A DNA stretch of 5,382 nt from Crocinitomicaceae bacterium (GTDB lineage: Bacteria; Bacteroidota; Bacteroidia; Flavobacteriales_D; Sanyastnellaceae). Positions 1 through 5,382 of the stretch are shown here, in pieces. Every line of letters begins with the position of its first letter. The first letter of the stretch is position 1. The position numbers were made by a program, and so were the translations under genes. The notes below the pieces were generated by a model. That model saw nothing but the letters and a program-made list of their open reading frames with translations, was not told the DNA's origin and searched no databases. Location: positions 1 to 5,382 of the forward strand of contig JADLBA010000091.1 in NCBI GenBank assembly GCA_020848015.1, written 5' to 3'.

Positions 1-351
1 AATTTGCGAAAACAAATTCAGGAAAAGCTAATCAAGTTTGCGACAAGGGTTCCAATTTTTATGTATTTGACAGATTACCGTGAACGCAGTTTGAAAGATG
101 TGATAACAAAATTGGAACCTAAACTTTTCCGCAAAGTGACAGGTTTGAATGTAAAGGACTTTGAGTTGCTGGTGAGTTTAGGAGTGTTTAATTCTGCTCT
201 AATGAACGATGCAGTTTATAAATTTAAACGCTACGAAGACGCAAGTTTGGAATACACGGGTATAAACAAACACGAAGGAGAAGACATCGGACTTTACGAC
301 ACCACACTAACACGACAAGAATATTTGACATTTAAAAACGTAGTAAAATAA
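1..351 (+). CDS. C-terminal fragment of a probable DEAD/DEAH helicase / type III restriction-like protein (5' truncated)
   Basis: An open frame enters from the left edge and ends at TAA (349-351), giving 116 codons. The TTG at position 4 is almost certainly internal, because the frame is already open at base 1 and the text reads as the end of a larger protein. Visible blocks are PIFMYLTDYRERSLKDVI, a 'VTGLNVKDFELLVSLGVFN' stretch, and a closing 'FKRYEDASLEYTGI...GLYDT' segment. From memory, this order of blocks occurs at the extreme C-terminus of large (about 1000 aa) DEAD/DEAH-box helicase proteins often annotated as type III restriction enzyme R subunits. No helicase motif lies in this fragment, so the assignment rests on that resemblance only. 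If correct, the whole protein would be an ATP-dependent DNA translocase or nuclease of a restriction or defence locus lying to the left. The gene is AT-rich and no T-tract terminator follows directly. An inverted repeat begins 11 bases after the stop. Confidence 0.55.
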   Translation, partial: NLRKQIQEKLIKFATRVPIFMYLTDYRERSLKDVITKLEPKLFRKVTGLNVKDFELLVSLGVFNSALMNDAVYKFKRYEDASLEYTGINKHEGEDIGLYDTTLTRQEYLTFKNVVK

Positions 352-361
352 GCCCACGCTA

Positions 362-427
362 TTGGTGGCACATTTGCAAAACCGCACAAGCCTACGTCAA
401 AGCCAAGTTTTGCAAAAGAGCCACCAA
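362..427. repeat. Imperfect inverted repeat around two TTTGCAAA palindromes, candidate dispersed element
   Basis: The left arm, ttggtggcacatttgcaaaa (362-381), pairs with the reverse complement of ttttgcaaaagagccaccaa (408-427) at 18 of 20 positions. The spacer is 26 bp. Each arm contains the 8-bp palindrome TTTGCAAA (373-380 and 409-416), and the two copies start 36 bp apart. Only 10 bases (352-361) separate the stop codon of the upstream gene from the left arm, and no T-run follows the right arm. It is therefore not a standard intrinsic terminator. I recall similar TTTGCAAA-studded intergenic sequence in other Bacteroidota genomes, but I cannot confirm that here. It may be a dispersed repeat or an insertion scar. 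Confidence 0.6.
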
Positions 428-604
428 GCCAACGCACCACGACAGATACGAAATGGACGGACAACTTAACTCGAAAAACAGAAGGGCAGCCTGTAACAAG
501 GTATTGCACAAGCTTGGCTGAATAACAAAATATCAAAACAAGAAATAACGAATGCAACTTTCAACTGACGAACTATAGAAAGGTTGCGAGAGCAAGAAAA
601 GCGC

Positions 605-651
605 AGAGCCAACACCATTATCCATTGTAGGCTCTCTTAAGACATAAGAGA
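605..651 (+). other. Two overlapping, mutually exclusive hairpins
   Basis: Hairpin A pairs AGAGCC (605-610) with GGCTCT (630-635), then continues past one A/A mismatch with ACA/TGT (612-614 and 626-628). Hairpin B pairs TCTCTTA (633-639) with TAAGAGA (645-651) around a 5-nt loop, AGACA. The right arm of A and the left arm of B share bases 633-635, so both cannot be fully formed at once. Neither is followed by a T-run on either strand, so they are not simple terminators. The pair lies about 110 bp before the next start codon. A role in RNA control is possible but nothing else supports it. Confidence 0.4.
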
Positions 652-720
652 AAACGAAGCCATACTCCTGTTATAATCAAAAAAAACACTCTTGGTCTAT
701 TCTGAAAATGATTTTGTGTT

Positions 721-731
721 TACCTTAGCTA
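721..731 (+). promoter_or_regulatory. Weak -7-like box upstream of the first secreted-protein gene
   Basis: The sequence TACCTTAGCTA (721-731) lies 42 bp before the ATG at 763. It matches TACATTAGCTA upstream of the Kelch gene at 10 of 11 positions. TACCTTAG agrees with the Bacteroidota -7 consensus TAnnTTTG at five of the six defined bases. The nearest TTG upstream (692-694) is 26 bases away, more than the roughly 19-22 expected between the -33 and -7 elements. The shared box is seen in the sequence; its role as a promoter is inferred and weak. Confidence 0.25.
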
Positions 732-762
732 CTTCATTCCTTACTACTACTATTTTTCTATT

Positions 763-2124
763 ATGAAAGCACAGAAACAATTTTCTTTGATAAAAAAATC
801 TACCGGATTTTTTTCCCTCGCAATGATTTGTTTCATTAGCAGCGCTTCTGCGCAGCAGGGAGTTTCGATCTCACCCAATGGTACTCCTCCTCATAGTTCA
901 GCGATACTCGATATACAATCCACCAGCAAAGGACTCTTGGTGCCCCGGTTGACTGAGGCAGAAAGAAATGCGATAGTTCCCCCTGTTGCAGAGGCGCTTC
1001 AGATATTTAATACCACATCAAAATGTTTTGAGACTTTTGTAGATGGTGCCTGGCAGCAGATGTGGTGCCATTGTGTGGCCTCTACCGATCCCTCATCGGT
1101 TTCAGGAAATACTGATATCTGTCTTGGAGGATCCACTACACTATCGGTTCAGGGAGGTTCTCTCGGCACAGGAGCATCATGGAAATGGTTTACCGGGAGT
1201 TGTGGTGGAACAGCGGCAGGAACCGGATCGGCCTTTTCAACGACACCTTCAGGTACTACAACCTATTATGTGCGGGCAGAAGGCACCTGCGGAACAACAG
1301 ACTGTGCAGTGACGACGGTAAATGTGGATCCAGGCGGAGCGGCACCGGTGGCAATCGCTGCTACCGATGTCAATGAAAATGATTTCGATGCTAACTGGAA
1401 TTCGGTAAACGGTGCACTTGCCTATTATCTTGATGTTTCTACTGACGCTGGGTTCAATTCATTTGTTAGCGGTTACAACAATCTGAACGTTGGTACAGTT
1501 ACTACCTACCCCGTTTCCGGCCTTACCGGTGGAATCACCTACTATTACCGCGTTCGGTCGGGAAACAGTTGTGGCGCGGGAACCAACTCTACTACCATCA
1601 GTGTTCAAACAGACAGCCCGCCTGTAACAATGACCTGGACTGACGGACAAACAGGTAGCTGCACTGGGCAGATGTATGCAACGATGCAAACCATTGCCAA
1701 TGCCATGCCTTCTGGCCCGCTGAATGTGAAGATCAAAGCCCAGCAGATAAGCCCTTCGCCAAACTACGGGCTGTGGGAAGCCACCTTTCCTTCTACCACT
1801 TGTGTAAAACAATGGTTGCAGGTATGGGGCAATCAGGACGTAAATACATATAACAACTGGAATCCGGCAGTATGCCAGGCTACCGACAGCGGTGGTACCT
1901 CCTATTATTTTGTGCTAAAAAATGACGGTGGCGGAGATATGCAGGTAGCTATTTACCCTGTTGGTGCCAGCGCGGCAGAATATATGAAGATCTACGTGCT
2001 CGACAGAACCGGTGCCTGGTGTGATCTTGCGGGAGTGAACAATCGTCCGGGATATGATAGTCAAGTGACCAATAGCAATACCTCCGGTGTAAGCGGTGAT
2101 TACATCTCCTTCACCTGGTGGTGA
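763..2124 (+). CDS. Secreted multidomain protein: Bacteroidota head, Ig-like, FnIII, unknown C-terminal domain
   Basis: A complete 453-aa protein. Residues 1-30 form a signal peptide: Lys-rich start, hydrophobic core, likely cleavage at SASA|QQ. This supports the ATG at 763, which has no Shine-Dalgarno, as is usual in the phylum. Residues about 33-104 form a head with 'PPHSSAILDIQSTSKGLLVPRLTEAERNAI', 'LQIFNTTSKCFE' and 'WCHC', a module common in exported Bacteroidota proteins and reminiscent of tail-fibre heads. Residues about 110-188 look like an Ig-like/PKD-like domain (ICLGGSTTLSV ... TTYYVRAEGTCGTTDC). Residues about 195-283 are a fibronectin type III domain (FDANWNSVNGALAYYLDVS ... GLTGGITYYYRVRSGNSCG). 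Residues 285-453 form a domain I do not recognise, with Cys 300, 347, 371 and 420, ending in FTWW. I see no type IX (Por) sorting domain and no lipoprotein Cys after the signal. Binding or adhesion at the surface is an inference from the architecture; no enzymatic motif is visible. Long spacers on both sides suggest a single-gene transcript. Confidence 0.85.
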   Translation: MKAQKQFSLIKKSTGFFSLAMICFISSASAQQGVSISPNGTPPHSSAILDIQSTSKGLLVPRLTEAERNAIVPPVAEALQIFNTTSKCFETFVDGAWQQMWCHCVASTDPSSVSGNTDICLGGSTTLSVQGGSLGTGASWKWFTGSCGGTAAGTGSAFSTTPSGTTTYYVRAEGTCGTTDCAVTTVNVDPGGAAPVAIAATDVNENDFDANWNSVNGALAYYLDVSTDAGFNSFVSGYNNLNVGTVTTYPVSGLTGGITYYYRVRSGNSCGAGTNSTTISVQTDSPPVTMTWTDGQTGSCTGQMYATMQTIANAMPSGPLNVKIKAQQISPSPNYGLWEATFPSTTCVKQWLQVWGNQDVNTYNNWNPAVCQATDSGGTSYYFVLKNDGGGDMQVAIYPVGASAAEYMKIYVLDRTGAWCDLAGVNNRPGYDSQVTNSNTSGVSGDYISFTWW

Positions 2125-2290
2125 GCCAGTGTGTTCGCTCAAGCATTGAATATTCTTTTGCCGATAGTCTTATCAGGCACTCATGAGTATTTTTGGTTCA
2201 TCTCATTTTGAAAATAATCACGATATGATTTATTGTTATTAGGTGAAAAATAGAGTGATGGTTTTCTGTATTCTCCCTATAATCATGCTC

Positions 2291-2320
2291 CTCCTTCGGG
2301 AGTTTGGCCGGCTCTTTTTT
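2291..2320 (+). terminator. Weak candidate terminator downstream of the first secreted-protein gene
   Basis: CTCC (2291-2294) and GGAG (2299-2302) enclose a TTCG loop with a C-G closing pair, the very stable UUCG tetraloop type. Twelve bases further on comes a run of six T (2315-2320). The hairpin is short and the T-run is not adjacent. An alternative weak stem, GAGTT (2300-2304) with GGCTC (2310-2314), would abut the T-run but needs two G-U pairs. It lies about 170 bp after the stop codon at 2124 and is the best candidate I can find for ending that transcript. Confidence 0.3.
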
Positions 2321-2456
2321 CTGACTTTTTAATAACTATAAAAAAAGACTACTTGACTTGCATAATTTTTCACCCGCGAAATATTCCTTTGTGCTTACGA
2401 GAAAATTTGCGGTCAAGAAATAGTTTGAGTGAGAGGTACTTTGCAGCAGATTTAAA

Positions 2457-2576
2457 ATGATTTTGAACAACCCTACTATTACGGGGATTACAAAAGAGAA
2501 GTTAAAGATGGCCAATAAAAAGAGCCGGAGACCTGGTTTTCGTGATTTCCCCACTTCGAATGATTCAGAAAAATAA
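2457..2576 (+). CDS. Doubtful micro-ORF, 39 codons, basic
   Basis: An ATG at 2457 opens a frame of 39 codons that ends at TAA (2574-2576). A second in-frame ATG at 2508 would give MANKKSRRPGFRDFPTSND and three more residues. The product is rich in Lys and Arg and matches no family I know. The context is AT-rich with no ribosome-binding site, and the frame overlaps the right arm of a 12-bp inverted repeat. It is listed only because the second half has protein-like composition; it may equally be a chance frame or the tail of a decayed gene. Confidence 0.12.
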   Translation: MILNNPTITGITKEKLKMANKKSRRPGFRDFPTSNDSEK

Positions 2577-2750
2577 ATCTGTCAAAATCGTTACAAAAGC
2601 AATGCGCAGAGTTTGTTGAGCAGTCAAGATTCAGATTATAGGTAAGGCAGGGAAATAACGAAGTTAGAGAAGTTGTGTGAAAAAATTAGGCAGATAAATG
2701 TCAAGGGAAAAACTCTATAATTTTGAAGGAAAAGGATTGCCTTTTTATCA

Positions 2751-2761
2751 TACATTAGCTA
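2751..2761 (+). promoter_or_regulatory. Weak -7-like box upstream of the Kelch gene
   Basis: TACATTAGCTA (2751-2761) lies 73 bp before the ATG at 2824 and matches the box before the first secreted-protein gene at 10 of 11 positions. TACATTAG fits the Bacteroidota -7 consensus TAnnTTTG at five of six defined bases. The only TTTG upstream (2722-2725) is 25 bases away, longer than usual. Between the box and the ATG there is an A/T hairpin, gaaaaa (2783-2788) with tttttc (2794-2799), in the presumed 5' leader. Promoter function is inferred. Confidence 0.25.
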
Positions 2762-2823
2762 TCTGGCCTTAAAAGTCAAGAAGAAAAAATAAATTTTTCG
2801 AACTCACCTTAAATTACCTAATA

Positions 2824-4209
2824 ATGAAAACACAATTTATCACATTCATGTTTTGTGCCGCCTCATTTATTGCTTTTTCACAGGTACAGATTGATCAACA
2901 AATTCAATTAACCGGAAGTGGTTCTGCGGCAAAATTGACCGGTATTGATGAGGTATCACAACCTTCTGATGCAACCAGTGCGAAAGTTGTTCAGAGCGGT
3001 GCTGTCAGCTATGCTCCGGCTACCGGAACTGCTGATAATATCCTTGTGAGTCTTTCACCGGCACCTGCTTCTTATGCTCCCGGCATGATTGTCAACTTTA
3101 AATCTACCGGTGCAAATACAGGGAGTGCCACGATCAATGTAAACGGTCTTGGTCAGAAAACAATCAAAAAGGAAGTGACAAACGATCTGGAAGCAAACGA
3201 TATCAAAAGTGGTCAAATGGTTTCGGTAATCTATGATGGCACCTCTTTTCAGTTGATGTTCCATAGCGGTGGCGGAGGTGGCTCTCTCCCCACCGGTGCC
3301 TGTATATCTTCGCTGAATCCCGTACCCCCTGCCGGCTATACACATACAGGTCAGTTCTTTATTTCCTCCGCAGGATGGGCCGCAAAATCTTCTCCTTCCA
3401 ACGGTCTTGATAGCCGTTGTGCTGCTATGCATACAAATAACCGCATTTACGTTTTTGGAGGAAACCCTTATGGCACAAACGATGTGGTGGACGAATACGA
3501 TCCTGTTACAGATACTTGGGCATCAAAGGCCTCCATGCTTTCTGGTAGGGGAAGAGGAAATTCAGAGGCTGCTGCTGCAAACGGAAAAATTTATGTGTTC
3601 GGAGGTCAAAACAGCAGTAGCTGGGTGAGTATGGTGGATGAATACGATCCTTCTTCCAATAGCTGGGCAATCAAGACATCTTTACCGACAGGAAGAAGGT
3701 ATCTTTCTGCTGCCACAGTCAATAACAAAATCTATCTTTTTGGCGGGGGAAACTATTCGCCGACAAATGCGGTCGAAGAATATGATCCGGTAACCGATAC
3801 TTGGGTAGTCAAGAATAATATGGCCACTGCTAAAGAATATATCACTGCCATTGTTTATAACAACCTCGTGTATGTGATGGGCGGCTCTAATGGTTATAAC
3901 ACGTTGAATGAGGCATCTTATTACAACCCGTCTAACGATACCTGGACCACACTCAACAATATGCCGGAAGCCAATTATTATAGTGGAACATCCATCAATG
4001 GAAAATTCTACTTGGTCACAGGTATAAAAACCTACGAGTACGATCCGGCCAACGATACCTACCTGGTCCGCACTCCGCCGATCAACACGGTAAGTTATAA
4101 TATCCCTGCTATTGCAGTTAATAATAAAATGTATGTTCTCAATACATACAATAATATGGAATACGACCCTGCTGCAGATAAAACCATGTATATGCATTGT
4201 CCCCAGTAG
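2824..4209 (+). CDS. Secreted Kelch-repeat beta-propeller protein with tail-fibre-like N-terminal region
   Basis: A complete 461-aa protein. The signal peptide covers residues 1-19, with likely cleavage at AFS|QVQ, which supports this start; there is no Shine-Dalgarno. Residues about 28-147 resemble phage tail-fibre and collar-type heads: GSGSAAKLTGIDEV, then 'TGTADNILVSLSPAP...YAPGMIVNFKSTGANTGSATINVNGLG', then IYDGTSFQLM. A Gly-rich linker (149-153) leads to CISSLNPVPPAGYTHTG. Kelch repeats follow from about 195 to 457. The E-Y-D-P...W signature recurs at 223-232, 272-281, 318-327, 365-374, 404-413 and 445-454, spaced 39-49 residues, giving six blades. The Gly-Gly doublet is present in blades 1-4 (212-213, 260-261, 307-308, 353-354) and degenerate in blades 5-6. 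Kelch propellers bind proteins or carbohydrates; the ligand here is unknown. No type IX sorting domain is visible. A strong terminator follows, so the gene is probably transcribed alone. Confidence 0.88.
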   Translation: MKTQFITFMFCAASFIAFSQVQIDQQIQLTGSGSAAKLTGIDEVSQPSDATSAKVVQSGAVSYAPATGTADNILVSLSPAPASYAPGMIVNFKSTGANTGSATINVNGLGQKTIKKEVTNDLEANDIKSGQMVSVIYDGTSFQLMFHSGGGGGSLPTGACISSLNPVPPAGYTHTGQFFISSAGWAAKSSPSNGLDSRCAAMHTNNRIYVFGGNPYGTNDVVDEYDPVTDTWASKASMLSGRGRGNSEAAAANGKIYVFGGQNSSSWVSMVDEYDPSSNSWAIKTSLPTGRRYLSAATVNNKIYLFGGGNYSPTNAVEEYDPVTDTWVVKNNMATAKEYITAIVYNNLVYVMGGSNGYNTLNEASYYNPSNDTWTTLNNMPEANYYSGTSINGKFYLVTGIKTYEYDPANDTYLVRTPPINTVSYNIPAIAVNNKMYVLNTYNNMEYDPAADKTMYMHCPQ

Positions 4210-4267
4210 CCGGTAGTATCAGAATCTCCCTGAGTAATTTGCAGTTGCTCTGTGTGAAAAACATCAA

Positions 4268-4311
4268 CAAAGAACCCGTTTTGCTTTTCGTAAAACGGGT
4301 TCTTTGCTTTT
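4268..4311 (+). terminator. Strong intrinsic terminator after the Kelch gene
   Basis: A perfect 15-bp stem pairs CAAAGAACCCGTTTT (4268-4282) with AAAACGGGTTCTTTG (4292-4306) around a 9-nt loop, and CTTTT follows (4307-4311). It begins 58 bp after the stop of the Kelch gene and 87 bp separate its end from the uvrC start. The A-rich stretch just before the stem could let it also work on the minus strand. It separates the Kelch gene from uvrC. Confidence 0.92.
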
Positions 4312-4398
4312 CATGTCGGGAGAATAGATTAACTCCACATAAAATACCCCGCTGATGCCTCTTTTCTATGATCTCTTTCCGAACTTTGCTCCCCCGCA

Positions 4399-5382
4399 AT
4401 GCCGGAACAGTCAGAACATATTTTTTCGATCCTAAAAGTGCTTCCTTCGAGCGCGGGGGTTTACCAGTATTTCGATGCAGAAGGGCAAATATTGTATGTA
4501 GGCAAGGCAAAAAACCTGCGAAGCCGGGTTAGCAGCTATTTTACCAAACAGCGATTCGAGAGTGCAAAAACTGCGCTGTTAGTAAAAAAAATAGCAGACA
4601 TCAAATACATGGTAGTAGAAAGCGAAGTGGATGCGTTGCTGCTCGAAAATTCGCTGATTAAAAAATACAAGCCGAGGTACAACATCCTGCTGAAAGATGA
4701 TAAAACATACCCCAGCATTGTGATCAAGAAGGCGCCCTTTCCGCGGATTTTCCCTACACGGCAGATCATCAAAGACGGTTCAGAGTACCACGGTCCCTAT
4801 GCCAGTGTAAAATCCATGCACGCTGTACTTGATCTCGTAAAAAAACTATACCCGATTCGCACCTGTTCGCTGAACCTGACGAAAGAAAACATTGAAGCAA
4901 AAAAATTCAAAGTATGTCTCGAATATCACATCGGCAATTGCCTCGGCCCTTGCGAAGGAAAGCAGAGCGCCGAAGATTATGAAAACAATATTGAAAACAT
5001 CCGCAGAATAATTAAGGGGAATTACGGCGATGTGTTGCGCGAACTAAAAAAACAACTGGCAGAACTTTCAAAAAATTACCGTTTTGAAGAAGCTCATTTG
5101 TTAAAGAATAAAATTGAGTTGATTGAAAACTTCCAGGCGCGAAGCACCATCGTGAATCCTAAAATTCACAATGTAGAGGTTTTTACCATCGTGTCAGATG
5201 CTTCATCTGCTTACTTCAATTTTCTGCGAGTCAATAGTGGAGTTATTGTGCAGGGATATTCCGGTGAATTAAAGAAAAAAATGGACGAAAGCGACAGAGA
5301 GTTGCTTGAGTTTGCCATCATTAATACCCGGGAGCGTTTCCAAAGCACTGCTGCCGAAGTTTATATTCCCTTCAATATATCG
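4399..5382 (+). CDS. uvrC: UvrABC excinuclease subunit C, N-terminal part (3' truncated by window edge)
   Basis: UvrC makes both incisions flanking a DNA lesion in nucleotide excision repair, working with UvrA and UvrB in the cytoplasm. The frame runs from ATG 4399 to the last base, 328 codons of roughly 600. An in-frame stop at 4369-4371 leaves this as the only ATG available. Residues about 16-95 are the GIY-YIG nuclease for the 3' incision: GVY (20-22), YVG (33-35), Arg41, and Glu83 in LLLENSLIKKYKPRYN. Cys156, 173, 181 and 185 (RTC, KVC, GNCLGPC) match the cysteines that hold the iron-sulfur cluster in E. coli UvrC. A UVR-type UvrB-binding helix pair lies at about 215-250 (YRFEEAHLLKNKIELIE). 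The RNase H-like domain for the 5' incision starts near 258; its catalytic residues and the HhH tail lie beyond the window. No frameshift or missing key residue is visible. There is no Shine-Dalgarno, and the strong terminator upstream implies its own promoter in 4312-4398, which I could not pick out. Confidence 0.97.
   Translation, partial: MPEQSEHIFSILKVLPSSAGVYQYFDAEGQILYVGKAKNLRSRVSSYFTKQRFESAKTALLVKKIADIKYMVVESEVDALLLENSLIKKYKPRYNILLKDDKTYPSIVIKKAPFPRIFPTRQIIKDGSEYHGPYASVKSMHAVLDLVKKLYPIRTCSLNLTKENIEAKKFKVCLEYHIGNCLGPCEGKQSAEDYENNIENIRRIIKGNYGDVLRELKKQLAELSKNYRFEEAHLLKNKIELIENFQARSTIVNPKIHNVEVFTIVSDASSAYFNFLRVNSGVIVQGYSGELKKKMDESDRELLEFAIINTRERFQSTAAEVYIPFNIS

Larger units (their letters stand above)
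352..762. other. Non-coding spacer with repeat and hairpin structures
   Basis: This 411-bp stretch separates the truncated helicase-like gene from the first secreted-protein gene. I find no credible gene on either strand. The minus-strand open frame across 294-557 overlaps the end of the upstream gene and the inverted repeat, and I treat it as spurious. The spacer holds three things: the TTTGCAAA inverted repeat (362-427), two overlapping hairpins (605-651), and a weak -7-like box shared with the Kelch gene (721-731). The part between about 430 and 600 has no structure I can name. Confidence 0.7.
2125..2823. other. Long spacer between the two secreted-protein genes
   Basis: These 699 bp contain no convincing gene. 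The 72-codon minus-strand frame at 2336-2554 has biased, low-complexity composition, no recognisable motif and no ribosome-binding context. Visible items are a UUCG-loop hairpin followed by a T-run (2291-2320), a 12-bp inverted repeat (2308-2319 and 2517-2528), a doubtful 39-codon plus-strand frame (2457-2576), and a -7-like box before the Kelch gene (2751-2761). The palindrome ACTCATGAGT lies at 2179-2188, but it has no usable loop. The length of the spacer is compatible with a decayed gene or lost insertion, but I cannot identify a remnant. Confidence 0.65.

Noticed and set aside
481..540. Possible integron attC-like site around the GTAACAAG...CTTGGC motif
   Set aside because: There is no matching pair of conserved core sites with the required inverse symmetry, and no integrase or cassette array is present.
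294..557. 87-codon minus-strand open frame, hydrophobic, rich in Val and Phe
   Set aside because: It overlaps the 3' end of the helicase-like gene and is the complement of the inverted repeat. Much of its peptide (GGSFAKLGF...CGFANVPPIAW) is just a translation of the repeat arms. It has no ribosome-binding context or domain.
2179..2188. Perfect palindrome ACTCATGAGT followed by a T-rich stretch, considered as a terminator
   Set aside because: With a minimum loop only three base pairs remain and the flanks do not extend the stem. It is too weak to call.
2336..2554. 72-codon minus-strand open frame with a hydrophobic stretch
   Set aside because: It lies in AT-rich spacer where Phe/Leu/Ile-rich frames arise by chance. 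There is no recognisable motif, no promoter-like sequence and no conserved neighbour.
3682..4197. 171-codon minus-strand open frame inside the Kelch gene
   Set aside because: It is the antisense shadow of the Kelch blades. Its Ile/Val/His-rich repetitive text follows from the repeated GAATACGATCC-type codons on the + strand.
4139..4510. 123-codon minus-strand open frame across the terminator and the start of uvrC
   Set aside because: It crosses the strong terminator hairpin and overlaps both the Kelch gene end and the uvrC start, which are well supported on the + strand.
1..5382. CRISPR array, tRNA or rRNA genes
   Set aside because: I saw no regularly spaced direct repeats, no tRNA cloverleaf with T-loop GTTC and matching acceptor stem, and no conserved rRNA segments on either strand.

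Overview
The window most likely comes from a member of the Bacteroidota (Bacteroidetes). The basis is family resemblance rather than a marker-gene tree. The UvrC reads like a Bacteroidota UvrC through its GIY-YIG and YHIGNCLGPC blocks. Two secreted proteins are built from modules typical of that phylum: an 'SAILDIQSTSKGLLVPRLT' head, a GSGSAAKL / TGTADN...YDGTSFQL tail-fibre-like head, Ig-like and FnIII domains, and Kelch repeats. None of the three internal start codons has a Shine-Dalgarno sequence, and the spacers are AT-rich. All recognised genes lie on the + strand.

Layout. (1) Positions 1-351 hold the C-terminal 116 codons of a protein that starts outside the window. It resembles the C-terminus of large DEAD/DEAH helicase or type III restriction-like proteins, so the left edge may be the end of a defence or restriction locus. 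(2) Positions 352-762 are non-coding. They contain a long imperfect inverted repeat built around two TTTGCAAA palindromes, then two hairpins that overlap and cannot form together. (3) Positions 763-2124 encode a secreted 453-aa protein: signal peptide, Bacteroidota head, Ig-like domain, FnIII domain and an unrecognised C-terminal domain. (4) Positions 2125-2823 are a 700-bp spacer with a weak terminator candidate, a 12-bp inverted repeat and at most one doubtful micro-ORF. (5) Positions 2824-4209 encode a secreted 461-aa Kelch beta-propeller protein with a phage-tail-fibre-like N-terminal region. A near-perfect hairpin terminator follows at 4268-4311. (6) Positions 4399-5382 hold the first 328 codons of uvrC, which runs off the right edge.

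The genes do not look like one operon. The spacers are long, the Kelch gene has its own strong terminator, and uvrC is a housekeeping DNA-repair gene. The two secreted proteins may be related in lifestyle function (surface display or extracellular binding). Both have signal peptides and tail-fibre-like heads, and neither shows a recognisable type IX secretion sorting domain. I see no convincing new multi-gene system. The points most worth checking are the dispersed-repeat candidate at 362-427, the uncharacterised C-terminal domain of the first secreted protein, and the shared architecture of the two secreted proteins.
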